Source of the DNA: Polyangium jinanense
GTDB taxonomy: Bacteria; Myxococcota; Polyangia; Polyangiales; Polyangiaceae
Direction of reading: 5' to 3'
Length of the DNA: 64,000 nt
NCBI RefSeq assembly: GCF_028435365.1
Contig: NZ_JAGTJJ010000001.1
Coordinates: 1,054,001 to 1,118,000, forward strand
Shown: positions 24,431 to 32,717 of the stretch, one piece after another
Layout of the letters: each line of letters begins with the position of its first letter
How positions within the stretch are numbered: position 1 is the stretch's first letter
The notes under the pieces: model-generated
Databases searched by the model: none
What the model saw: the letters and a program-made list of their open reading frames with translations, nothing else
What the model was told of the DNA's origin: nothing
Translations under genes and position numbers: made by a program

Positions 24431-25366
24431 TCAGCGCATCACGTCCTTGAAGCTCATGGCCGGCTTCGGCGAACCCTCGTGGGCCAGCCGGATCACGAGG
24501 TCGGCCATCTTCTCCACCACCCACGGAAAGTGCTCGGGCCCGAGCGACGTGATGTCGAAGTCGGGCGCCGAGTTCATGAAGTCGATCGCGTACGGCACGC
24601 CGTCGCGGATCGCGAGCTCGACCGTGTTCATGTCGTAGCCGAGCGCGCGACAGAGCGAGCGAGCGTCCTCCACGCAGCGCGCGAGCAGCGCCGGTTCGAG
24701 CGGCGGCATCGTCTCGCTCGCCCGCACATACCGGTCGAAATGCCCGAGCCGCGGATCCCAGAGCGCGGGCCGCACGTGCTCCTTGCCGATCACGATGCAC
24801 CGCACGTACTGCGACCACGGGATCGCCTCCTGCGCGATCATCGTGAGCGTCCCGGTCCGATCGTACGCGCCCCAGAGCTCCTCCATCGAGCTCACGCGGT
24901 AGACGTCGCGAAACCCTCCGCCCCAGTGCGGCTTGATGAACATCGGAAAGCCGAGCTCGCGCGCCGCGCCTTCCCAGTCGAGCGGGAAACGCAGGTTGCA
25001 GAGCGTCTGGCTCGACACCCCCTCGCCGTACGACTTCGACGGCAAGACCACCGTCCTCGGCACGCGCACGCCGAGCCGCGCGGCGAGTGCGGTCCCGAAG
25101 AGTTTGTCGTCGGCGATCCGCCAGAAGGGGTTGTTCACCACGCGCGTGCCGTTCAGCACCGCGAGCTTCAGCACCGGCTGGTAACAGGTCACCTCGTGCG
25201 AGATGCGATCGACGAGCACGTCGTACGGCGGCGGACGATCGATCGAGGTGATGTCGAGCTCTGCGTAACTCGCGACCACGCCGGCGTCGCGCCGCGCGAC
25301 CTCGGCGATCAGGGCATCGGGAAAGGAGCGCTCACGTCCGACGAGCAAGCCAACGCGGAGGACCAT
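24431..25366 (-). CDS. ATP-grasp (RimK-like) ligase family protein
   Basis: This 311-aa protein has an ATP-grasp organisation: RIADDKLFGTALAARLGVRV opening the ATP-binding subdomain, FPMFIKPHWGGGFRDVY as the nucleotide-loop lysine region, and a C-terminal metal-binding end (YAIDFMNSAPDF). Family members ligate an amino acid or peptide to a carboxylate; the substrate is unknown. It stops immediately next to the convergent activator-like gene (24430/24431). It lies 31 bp downstream of the acyl-CoA synthetase on the same strand. Confidence 0.7.
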   Translation of the reverse strand: MVLRVGLLVGRERSFPDALIAEVARRDAGVVASYAELDITSIDRPPPYDVLVDRISHEVTCYQPVLKLAVLNGTRVVNNPFWRIADDKLFGTALAARLGVRVPRTVVLPSKSYGEGVSSQTLCNLRFPLDWEGAARELGFPMFIKPHWGGGFRDVYRVSSMEELWGAYDRTGTLTMIAQEAIPWSQYVRCIVIGKEHVRPALWDPRLGHFDRYVRASETMPPLEPALLARCVEDARSLCRALGYDMNTVELAIRDGVPYAIDFMNSAPDFDITSLGPEHFPWVVEKMADLVIRLAHEGSPKPAMSFKDVMR

Positions 25367-25397
25367 AGGGCCGTCCTACACCAAACCTCTGCGCTCG

Positions 25398-27101
25398 TCA
25401 CAGGGCCATGCTGCGGAGTTCGCGCTTCAGGACCTTGCCTGTCGGGTTCCGCGGTAAGGACGGAAGAAACACGAATTCGCGCGGCACCTTCGCGCCCGAC
25501 AACCGCGCGCGCGCGAACGCCTCGAGCTCCTTCGCTTCGGCGCTCACGTCCGCTTTCAGCACCACGAACGCGCGCACCCGCTCGCCCCACGCTTCGTCCG
25601 GGACGCCCACGATTGCGACCTCCGCGACCGCCGGATGATCGTGGAGCACGCCCTCCACCTCGGCCGGATACACGTTCACGCCGCCCGAGATGACCATGTC
25701 GCGCTTGCGACCTTCGAGAAAGAAGTAGCCGCGCTCGTCCCTCCGCGCGAGATCGCCGACCGAGAAGAACCCGTCCCGCATCGCGTCGCGCGTCCCCGCG
25801 TCGTCGGCGTGGTAGCCCGAGAAAAGCTGCCCGCTCCGTGCGTAGAGCTCGCCCACCGCGCCGGGCCCGCAGATCCGCCCGGACTCGTCGTAGAGCCGCA
25901 CCTCCGCGCCCGGAATCGCGCGTCCGATCGTGCCCGGCGCCGCGCGCAGATCCGCGGGCTTCGCCAGCGTCACCACGCCCGTCTCCGTCGCCCCGTAGAA
26001 GTTGAACAGTTTGTCCCCAAAGAGCCGGAGCACCTCGTTCGCCAGCGGGACCGAGATCGCCGCGCCGCCCGTGAAGATCGCCTTCAGCGACGACGTGTCG
26101 TAGCGCCGGATCCTCTCCTCCCCGAGCTCCACGATCCGGTGCAGCATCGTCGGCACCACGGCGGTCGTGGTCACGCGGTAGCGCTCGATCGCTTCGAGGA
26201 ACGACTCGGGCCGGAATTCACGCAGCACGATCACCGTGCTCCCGACGAGGTACGACATCGTGATGAACCCGAACGCCGTCGCGTGATAGAGCGGGCACAC
26301 CGCGAGGTGCACCTCGCCCATTTCCATCGGCGTCTCCCCGATGAACGCGAGCGCCGCCGTCGTCGCGCCCTTGGCGAACTGCCGCACCGCGCCCTTTGGT
26401 TTGCCCGTCGTGCCCGACGTGTACATCACCACCGCGGGCTCGTCGCCCGCGTCCGGCGGCGGCCCCTTCGCCGACGCGACCAGCGCTTCGAGCGTCGGGA
26501 ACGGCGCGGCCGCGCCGCCCACCGAGAAGCATCGCGATGCGCCGATCTGCGCGAGCTTCGGCCCTGCTTCCTGCACGGTCTCGGCGACGTCCACGTCGAA
26601 GAACAGCGCACGCGCGCCCGAGTGCGTCGCCACGTACTCGAGCTCGTTCGGCGTCGACCGGAACGAACAACTCACCGCCCCGCAGCCGAGCTTGCCGGCG
26701 GCGATCTGCAGCAGCACGAACTCCGGCCGGTTCTTGAGCATCAACGCGACGCGATCGCCCGACCGAACGCCTCGCTCGGCGAGGCCTGCGGCGATGCGCT
26801 CGATCCGCTCGTTCATCTCGGCGAACGAGTACGCGCGCTCCTCCACGAGCCTGCCGCTCGGCAGCGCGGAAAGCCCCACGAGGCCCACGGTGTGCGGATC
26901 GTTGTGGGCCATGAAGTGGAACAAGAGCGGCGGCGCGGCCTTCTTGGTCCGAAAAAGCTCGCGCGCGGCGGCTTCGAGCCCGGACCAGTGGACGTGACGC
27001 GGCATCTTGGTCTGGATCGCGACGCGGCCTACCGTCCGCGCCCCGAACACCATGCCCTCGGCGGCCTGCTTCAGCGAGGAGAGCCTCTCCTTCCAGTGCA
27101 T
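25398..27101 (-). CDS. Acyl-CoA synthetase / AMP-dependent ligase
   Basis: This 567-aa protein is an ANL-superfamily adenylate-forming enzyme. It shows YTSGTTGKPKGA (A3), FNFYGATETGVV (A5), FFSVGDLARRDERGYFFLEG (A7/A8) and the C-terminal PTGKVLKREL with the catalytic Lys (A10). It activates a carboxylic acid as acyl-AMP and transfers it to CoA; the length suits long-chain or bile-acid-like ligases. The start is MHWKERLSSLKQAAEGM at 27101; a frame continuing upstream through the divergent PilZ gene and beyond is an antisense artefact. It probably shares an operon with the downstream ATP-grasp gene. Confidence 0.85.
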   Translation of the reverse strand: MHWKERLSSLKQAAEGMVFGARTVGRVAIQTKMPRHVHWSGLEAAARELFRTKKAAPPLLFHFMAHNDPHTVGLVGLSALPSGRLVEERAYSFAEMNERIERIAAGLAERGVRSGDRVALMLKNRPEFVLLQIAAGKLGCGAVSCSFRSTPNELEYVATHSGARALFFDVDVAETVQEAGPKLAQIGASRCFSVGGAAAPFPTLEALVASAKGPPPDAGDEPAVVMYTSGTTGKPKGAVRQFAKGATTAALAFIGETPMEMGEVHLAVCPLYHATAFGFITMSYLVGSTVIVLREFRPESFLEAIERYRVTTTAVVPTMLHRIVELGEERIRRYDTSSLKAIFTGGAAISVPLANEVLRLFGDKLFNFYGATETGVVTLAKPADLRAAPGTIGRAIPGAEVRLYDESGRICGPGAVGELYARSGQLFSGYHADDAGTRDAMRDGFFSVGDLARRDERGYFFLEGRKRDMVISGGVNVYPAEVEGVLHDHPAVAEVAIVGVPDEAWGERVRAFVVLKADVSAEAKELEAFARARLSGAKVPREFVFLPSLPRNPTGKVLKRELRSMAL

Positions 27102-27143
27102 GCGCGGATTGTAGTCTCGCGACGTTGGGGATAGGTTACTCCC

Positions 27144-27542
27144 GTGAGTGACCGGCGAACCACCGGAGGCCGCGCGGCCATCGAGCTGAACGTCGAGTAC
27201 AAGCGCCTCAACACGTTCTTCGCCGACTACACGCGCAACATCTCGAAGGGCGGCACGTTCATCCGCACGGATCGGCCCCTCGACGTGAACACCGAGTTCG
27301 TCTTCGCGCTCAGCATCAAGAACCTCGCCGAGCCGCTCCGCCTCCGCGGTCGGGTCAAGTGGATCGTGCGCCCCGTCGACGCCACGCCCGACTCGCCCGC
27401 CGGCATGGGCATCGAGTTCCAGTACAACGACGAGAAAGAGCGCCGCGAGACCGAGGCGATCGTCGAGAAGCTCATGGCGAACGAGCTTGGCGACGAGCTC
27501 GCCGGCAAGCTCCTCGGACACAAGCCGAACACGAAGGCGTAA
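27144..27542 (+). CDS. PilZ-like domain protein (TIGR02266 type)
   Basis: This 132-aa protein fits the myxobacterial single-domain PilZ-like family: RAAIELNVEYKRLNTFFADY, NISKGGTFIRTDRPLDVNTE and a C-terminal MGIEFQYNDEKERR. Canonical PilZ domains bind c-di-GMP through RxxxR and D/NxSxxG. Here NISKGG is a good second motif, but the RxxxR box is reduced, so nucleotide binding is uncertain. A GTG start is used. It is divergent from the acyl-CoA synthetase gene across about 42 bp. Confidence 0.8.
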   Translation: MSDRRTTGGRAAIELNVEYKRLNTFFADYTRNISKGGTFIRTDRPLDVNTEFVFALSIKNLAEPLRLRGRVKWIVRPVDATPDSPAGMGIEFQYNDEKERRETEAIVEKLMANELGDELAGKLLGHKPNTKA

Positions 27543-27647
27543 GCGCGAAGAGCTCCGTTCGTCTACGCCGGTTTCAAGCTTGCTTCGGCGTCCGGAGGGA
27601 CTCGTCGCCTCGTGCAGGTTCGCGCCCGCCGTGTACACTCCGCGAAG

Positions 27648-29903
27648 ATGCCTCCGAGATCTACGCCCCGCGCGCGCGCGTTCGCCCGAGCCATCCTCGC
27701 CTCGCTCCTCGCCGCCGGCGCCGCGGGCTGCGGGACGTCGGCCCGGCCCACGAAGACCCCCGTGCAGGTCGTCGAGGGCCCGGTCAAACCCGTCGACGTC
27801 CAGGACGCGGACTTCGCCACGACGCTCGCGCGTGTCCTTTCGGACGGCTCGCGCACCCCGGAGCGGCTCGGCACCGTCGCGGGCGTCGTGCGCCGCCAGC
27901 TCGCCCACGCCGAGCGACGCTTCGCGCTCGGCGCACCCGAGCGAGGGACCTCGAGCGTGATGGGCGCGCTCTACCTCGTCCGCGTCGGCGAGGGACAAGG
28001 CGCGATGGTCGACGCGTCCGGCGCGCGCGCGCTCGACGGCGCGATCCGACACCTGAGCACGCTCGGCGACGAGGGCCGCGTGCACGCGCTCATGCGCATG
28101 CGCGCCACCGCGCTCGGCACGAGCGCCCCGGGCCGCGCCGAGCTCGACGAGCACCTCTCGAACCTCGAACGGTGGATCGGCGACACCCACGCGGGCAGCC
28201 CCGGCGTGCGGCTCGGCGCCGAAGCGCGTTACCTGGCCGCGCGTGCGATGGTCGATCCGTCCGGCGAGACCCTCGACGCCGCGGCGAACGCGATCGAGGC
28301 GTGGGTCAATCGTGGCATCGAGATCAACCGCATCTTCCGGCAAACGGGTAAGCGGCCCGAGCGCGCCGAGGCCATGGAGGCGGCGCGCTCCATCGAGACG
28401 GGCGCGGTCATGCTCGCGTCGATCTTCATCCGCCACGGCGACGCCCAGGGCGCCTTGTCGCGCATCGAGAGCTCCGAGGTCCGGCTCATCACCGAGCCCG
28501 CGCTGCGCAGGAGCCTCATGGTCGCCTCGGAGGACGGCGATGCAGAGGCGTGGGAGATGGTCGCGGCGGCGTTCGCCAACGAAGGCGCGCCGACGAGCGA
28601 GGACGAGGACGAACGCGAAGAGCGGCTCGATCCGTGCCTCGTCGAAGCGGGCGTCTGGGGCAGCGTGCTCGAGGCGTACCGCAAGGACCCGAAGAACTTC
28701 CGCATGGCCGCGCTCCTTGCCGAGGAGCTCGTGCGCCTCGGCATGTCCGAGGGCGCGCCGGCCGTGCTCGCGGGCGCGCTCGGGGCGCAGCCGAGTGCGA
28801 GGTTCGTCGCGGCCGCGAACCGCATCGTCTTCGAGGCCATGGCCGTCGACGCCGACGCGGGCGACGTCGACGCCGTTCGCCGCACCTTCCGCGCCGCCGC
28901 GCCGATCCTCGCGGCCGCGGATCGACCGGAGATCGCGACGGCCGGCCTCGAACCCACGCCCGCGCGCCTGCGCTTGCTCATGGCCTCCGTCGAGGTCCGC
29001 AGTGGCGACCTCGCCGCGGCGCGCCCGCTCTTCGTGGCCGCCGCGAAAGGTGATCCCTCGGTCGCCGCGTGGATCCGCGTCGCGCGCGCAGATCGCCAGG
29101 CGAAGGACTCTGCCGCCGCACTCGACAACCTGCGCCGCGCGTATGCCGCGCCCGACGCGCGTGTCGCCCTCGCCGACCTCGCCGAGGCGCACCTGCTCGC
29201 GTTCGAGATCCAGCGCGACCTCGGCGCTGCCGACGCCGCCAAGGCCGAGCTCGCGGACGCGCTCACCGCCGCGCTCGCCTCGCAGAAGCAACGTGGCGAT
29301 GCAGGGATGCGCGCGCGGGCCGAGACCTTGCTCGCCCGTGTCCTCGAAGCGTACGGCGATGCCAAGGCTGCAAGGCGCGCGCACGATCGTGCCCTCGCCG
29401 TCGCGGCCACCGATCGTCCTGCGCTCGGCGCCACCATCCTCCAGGTCACCTCCCGCGCGCTCGTGCGTCGCGACCTCGACGCGGCGCGCGCGGCCGTCCG
29501 CCAGGGCCTCGAAGCCGACGTCGATCAGGAAGAGCGCATCTACGGCGGCCTCTGGCTCCACCTCCTCGAACGGGAGCTCCGCGCGACGCCGGATGACACG
29601 GCCACGCGCGCGCTTGCGACGAACGGCGATCGGGACGCGTGGGTCGTCAAGCTCGCGCAATGGGCGCTCGGGCGCATGACGGACGACGGCCTGCTCGCCG
29701 CGGCACAGAATGCGGCGCAGCGAGTCGAGGCGGAGTTTTACACGGCCATGGCACGCCGCGCGTCGGGCGACCCGGCGGCGGCGGAGCGTTTGCGCAAAGT
29801 CGCGGACAGTCCGGTCCTCGATCTCGTCGAGGTTCAGCTCGCGCGAGATCTGCTTGCGCCGAATTTTCGCGTAGAGCTGCCACAGGGCGCCGCGCTGCCC
29901 TGA
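27648..29903 (+). CDS. Large TPR-like lipoprotein
   Basis: This 751-aa protein has a signal sequence with a lipobox-like end (LLAAGAAGCG, Cys about residue 26). The remainder is almost wholly alpha-helical and alanine-rich, with repeats of the TPR/Sel1 kind (e.g. LRRAYAAPDARVALADLAEA and RRAHDRALAVAATDRPALG). It may act as an envelope scaffold. No catalytic residues are seen. ATG 27648 is preferred over the upstream GTG at 27612, as it places the signal at the N-terminus. It stands alone between the PilZ and M23 genes. Confidence 0.6.
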   Translation: MPPRSTPRARAFARAILASLLAAGAAGCGTSARPTKTPVQVVEGPVKPVDVQDADFATTLARVLSDGSRTPERLGTVAGVVRRQLAHAERRFALGAPERGTSSVMGALYLVRVGEGQGAMVDASGARALDGAIRHLSTLGDEGRVHALMRMRATALGTSAPGRAELDEHLSNLERWIGDTHAGSPGVRLGAEARYLAARAMVDPSGETLDAAANAIEAWVNRGIEINRIFRQTGKRPERAEAMEAARSIETGAVMLASIFIRHGDAQGALSRIESSEVRLITEPALRRSLMVASEDGDAEAWEMVAAAFANEGAPTSEDEDEREERLDPCLVEAGVWGSVLEAYRKDPKNFRMAALLAEELVRLGMSEGAPAVLAGALGAQPSARFVAAANRIVFEAMAVDADAGDVDAVRRTFRAAAPILAAADRPEIATAGLEPTPARLRLLMASVEVRSGDLAAARPLFVAAAKGDPSVAAWIRVARADRQAKDSAAALDNLRRAYAAPDARVALADLAEAHLLAFEIQRDLGAADAAKAELADALTAALASQKQRGDAGMRARAETLLARVLEAYGDAKAARRAHDRALAVAATDRPALGATILQVTSRALVRRDLDAARAAVRQGLEADVDQEERIYGGLWLHLLERELRATPDDTATRALATNGDRDAWVVKLAQWALGRMTDDGLLAAAQNAAQRVEAEFYTAMARRASGDPAAAERLRKVADSPVLDLVEVQLARDLLAPNFRVELPQGAALP

Positions 29904-29946
29904 ACGGTCGCCCTGGGAAGCGCATTTCCCTCCCGCGACCGGCCAC

Positions 29947-29964
29947 GAATGTTATCATACATTC
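29947..29964 (+). promoter_or_regulatory. Perfect 6-6-6 inverted repeat abutting the M23 start codon
   Basis: GAATGT-TATCAT-ACATTC has perfect 6-bp arms and ends exactly one base before the ATG at 29965. The central TATCAT resembles a -10 box and would place a start site at or near the A of ATG, that is, a leaderless transcript. A convincing -35 is not visible. The palindrome could also be a repressor or activator operator. Confidence 0.45.
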
Positions 29965-30876
29965 ATGAAATTCTTATTGGCGCGGGGTGCTTCCGTCCTC
30001 GTTTCTGCAAGCGCGCTCGTCCTCGGCGGCTGCGGCGCCGACGGGCCTGTCGTTTGGCCAATCAGCGGCGCGACAGACGGTGATTTTCCGCTCTCATCGA
30101 CCTTTGGTCCCCGCGTTCGTACGGACGACGACGTATACGACTTTCATCGTGGCATCGACATTGCCGTCCCCGAGGGCACGGACATCTACTCGATCGCCGC
30201 GGGCGTGGTCAGCGAGATTCAGGAGGACACGAGCGCTGGCGGTATGCTCGTCAAGGTCGATCACGGCAGCTATTACAGCACGTACGTGCATTGCTCCGAG
30301 GTCGACGTCGACGTCGGAGACAGGGTCGACGCCGGCGAGTTCATCGCCGAGAGCGGCAAGGCCTCGAATGGCTTTGCGCACCTGCACTTCGAGATTCGCA
30401 AGCCCGGCGACAACAAGAAGGACTGCGTCCACCCGCTCGACGTCCTGCCCTATACCGACAAAGGCGCGCCCACGCTGGAGATCGGCAAGGTGGACATGAC
30501 AACCCCTCTCCAGCCCAAGGTCACGGTCACGGCCCGTGTGGGCGCGGGCGAGCTCGATCTTCGCAGCGTTTCCGTCGCCACCTACGAGGCCGACGCGGCC
30601 GCCATCCTCGAAGGCCTCGTGCCTCTCTCCGAGCGGACCTACGACATCGAGACCTGGAATCGCACCTATACGTCGAGCGAATCCGACGTCGTGATCGACG
30701 ACCCGAACAACGAGGGAATCCTCGTCCGGCCGCAAAAATACAACAACACGATGCCGGCGCAGGAGATCGATTTCACGTTCACGGGGCTCGTCGGCACCGT
30801 CACGAGCGGCATGCTCCGCGTCCGGGCCGTGGCCGTCGACGTGAAGGGCAACAAGATCAGCGTCGAATCGCAGTGA
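29965..30876 (+). CDS. M23 (LytM) family peptidase-like lipoprotein
   Basis: This 303-aa protein has a lipoprotein signal (LARGASVLVSASALVLGGC). The M23/LytM domain has HRGIDIAVPEG (the H-x3-D zinc motif) and HLHFEIRK (the HxH motif), so zinc-binding residues are intact. Such enzymes cut peptidoglycan cross-links or other Gly-rich peptides, or act as regulators of amidases. The C-terminal 130 residues form a beta-rich extra domain of unknown role. The gene starts immediately after a perfect inverted repeat and converges on the downstream lipoprotein gene. Confidence 0.8.
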   Translation: MKFLLARGASVLVSASALVLGGCGADGPVVWPISGATDGDFPLSSTFGPRVRTDDDVYDFHRGIDIAVPEGTDIYSIAAGVVSEIQEDTSAGGMLVKVDHGSYYSTYVHCSEVDVDVGDRVDAGEFIAESGKASNGFAHLHFEIRKPGDNKKDCVHPLDVLPYTDKGAPTLEIGKVDMTTPLQPKVTVTARVGAGELDLRSVSVATYEADAAAILEGLVPLSERTYDIETWNRTYTSSESDVVIDDPNNEGILVRPQKYNNTMPAQEIDFTFTGLVGTVTSGMLRVRAVAVDVKGNKISVESQ

Positions 30877-30888
30877 CGCGCGGAAAAC

Positions 30889-30906
30889 CTGCCCGCGTCA
30901 GGGCAG
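30889..30906. terminator. Short hairpin between convergent genes
   Basis: CTGCCC-GCGTCA-GGGCAG forms a 6-bp stem between the M23 gene and the convergent lipoprotein gene and overlaps the latter's stop codon. There is no T-run, so it is only a weak terminator candidate. Confidence 0.3.
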
Positions 30907-31716
30907 GATGTTGAAATTGTCGAAACGCGCGCGGCCCGGGTCCTGCGCCGGTTCGTCGATTCCTCCGGTCAAGGCCACGTACATCTCCCCGAAGGGCAGC
31001 GGGTTCGGCTCGCTCGCCTGCACCGTCCATTGCTGCGCGTCGGGCGACGTCTCCCAGAGCGTCGTCCCGTCCTGCTCGCGAATGCGCCAGAACGCGTGTT
31101 CGGTGGGATCGTATTCGGTGAACGCCACATCGGTGTAGTTGTTGTCGAGGATCTTGTGGAAGTACAGCGTCCCCTGGTAGAAAGCGATCTCGACCGCGTT
31201 GTCGCTCCCCGTGCCGATCTGGAACGACGCATAAGCTTTGGCGGCCGGGTTCGGGACCTCCAGCACCTGGACGAACGCGCCGCAATTCGAAACGTCGTAC
31301 GGCTGGGTCGAGTAATGCACCGCGTACCCGGGGGCCCCGGACTGGATCTCCACGACCAGGTTGCCCTCGGACTCGGCGATCGACCCGCCGTTTTCCACGT
31401 AGATCGACCATTTCGCCGGATCGGTCATCCCATCGTCGAAATCGTCCTTCAAGTCGATCGTGCACTGCGGAGCGCCGCCCGCGCCGCCCGCGCCGCCCGC
31501 GCCCCCGGCGCCCCCGGCGCCGCCCGTGCCGGAGCTTGCGCTGCTGCTGCTCACCGAAACGCCCACGCCGGAATCGCTGCTCGAAGCGCTCGTCCCCGTA
31601 TCCGCGCCTCCGCCGCCGAGCCGCGGATCGTATGCGTCCCAGTCTCGGCTGCAACCGACGAGACCCACGAAGAGCGGCAACCAGGCGAGCCTCGAAATCG
31701 TGTTGTTGTACGTCAT
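30898..31716 (-). CDS. Lipoprotein with Gly-Gly-Ala repeat linker and Con-A-like domain
   Basis: This protein of about 272 aa has a lipobox (LFVGLVGC), then a Ser-rich stretch and a (Gly-Gly-Ala)n linker of about six units (TGGAGGAGGAGGAGGAGGAP), encoded by 9-bp tandem repeats near 31470-31530. The C-terminal domain, DDFDDGMTDPAKWSIY to FDNFNILP, resembles concanavalin-like/DUF1349 sugar-binding folds. A surface or periplasmic glycan-binding role is plausible. The start is the ATG at 31716; longer frames overlap the neighbouring gene. The repeats are a likely site of copy-number change. Confidence 0.7.
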   Translation of the reverse strand: MTYNNTISRLAWLPLFVGLVGCSRDWDAYDPRLGGGGADTGTSASSSDSGVGVSVSSSSASSGTGGAGGAGGAGGAGGAGGAPQCTIDLKDDFDDGMTDPAKWSIYVENGGSIAESEGNLVVEIQSGAPGYAVHYSTQPYDVSNCGAFVQVLEVPNPAAKAYASFQIGTGSDNAVEIAFYQGTLYFHKILDNNYTDVAFTEYDPTEHAFWRIREQDGTTLWETSPDAQQWTVQASEPNPLPFGEMYVALTGGIDEPAQDPGRARFDNFNILP

Positions 31717-31733
31717 GCCAAACCTCGCCCGGC

Positions 31734-32717
31734 TCAGAACGCCCCGCCCACCTCGACGAACGCGCCCGCGGGCCCGACCATCACCCTCGCGTCCGCCTTC
31801 TTCGCCGCTTTTGGCCCGCCGAGCGCAATCATCAGCGCGCCCGCTGCCACGCCCACCGCGCCGCCCACGAGCGAGCCGAGCGCGATCGTATCGAGCCGTT
31901 TTCCCTCGTCGATCACGTCCGCATAGCGCGGATCCGTGCACCGATTGCCCCCGCAATCGGCGACGAGCCCATCATACTTGCTCTGCGCCATGGCGGTCGT
32001 CACGCCAAACACCCCGAGCCCCACCACGCCGAGCCCTGCGACCACGTATCCGGCGATCCGCACCCCGCCGCCCGTCGTCGATTCTGCGGGCGCGGGCGCG
32101 CTCGGCTCGGTCTTTTGCGCCTCGGCGCCCGGGGCCACGAAGATCGTCTTCGTCTGCCCGCCGACCACGACCTCCTCGCGGTGCATGGGCGCGCCTTTCG
32201 CCGGCTCGACGTCCACCACCACCTTGCCCGGCAGCACCACGATGGCCACGCCGAGCCGCTCGGCGGACAGCTCCGTGCCATTGAGGGTCACGCGCGCGCC
32301 CTCGGGCTGCGCGAGCGCCACGATCACCTTCGCCACCTTGGGCTCGAGCGCCGCGAGGTCGGCGGCCGCGCTGTCGCGGGCCCGCTCGTATTTTGGTTGC
32401 TGCTCGGCGAGTGTCGCCGCCTCGATCCGCGTGGCCGCGAGCTCTTCGTACGCCTCGACGACCTTGCCCAGCGCGAGGAGCGCGCGTGCGACCATCAATC
32501 GTGCATTCGGGCTCTTCGTGATGGAGTAGGCCTCGCGAAACTTGGCGATCGCCTCCTCGTGCCGGCCCTTGTCGAATAGATCCTGCCCCGCGTCGAACGC
32601 CTTCTGCGCCGCGGCCGGGGATGCGGTGGTCGGCTCGGCGAACGCGGGCGCGCTCGAAATCGTGAGCTGGGCCGCCACCACGAATGAAGCGAGAAAACGT
32701 CGCATGAAACCCGTCAT
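31734..32717 (-). CDS. TPR-PEGA-like membrane protein
   Basis: This 327-aa protein starts with a signal sequence (FLASFVVAAQLTISSAPAFA). A TPR-like helical region follows (AFDAGQDLFDKGRHEEAIAK, then FREAYSITKSPNARL), then a PEGA-like beta domain (PEGARVTLNGTELSAERLG). Two membrane segments lie near the C-terminus (AGYVVAGLGVVGLGVFGVTT and LGSLVGGAVGVAAGALMIAL). The ATG at 32717 overlaps the TGA of the upstream kinase gene (ATGA), implying coupled translation. Kinase/TPR-PEGA pairs like this recur in myxobacteria, and the PEGA protein may be a partner or substrate. Confidence 0.75.
   Translation of the reverse strand: MTGFMRRFLASFVVAAQLTISSAPAFAEPTTASPAAAQKAFDAGQDLFDKGRHEEAIAKFREAYSITKSPNARLMVARALLALGKVVEAYEELAATRIEAATLAEQQPKYERARDSAAADLAALEPKVAKVIVALAQPEGARVTLNGTELSAERLGVAIVVLPGKVVVDVEPAKGAPMHREEVVVGGQTKTIFVAPGAEAQKTEPSAPAPAESTTGGGVRIAGYVVAGLGVVGLGVFGVTTAMAQSKYDGLVADCGGNRCTDPRYADVIDEGKRLDTIALGSLVGGAVGVAAGALMIALGGPKAAKKADARVMVGPAGAFVEVGGAF

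Noticed and set aside
27102..29660. Upstream extension of the acyl-CoA synthetase to a 1420-aa frame
   Set aside because: The extension runs antisense through the PilZ and TPR lipoprotein genes and has Arg/Gly-rich shadow composition. The enzyme starts normally at 27101.
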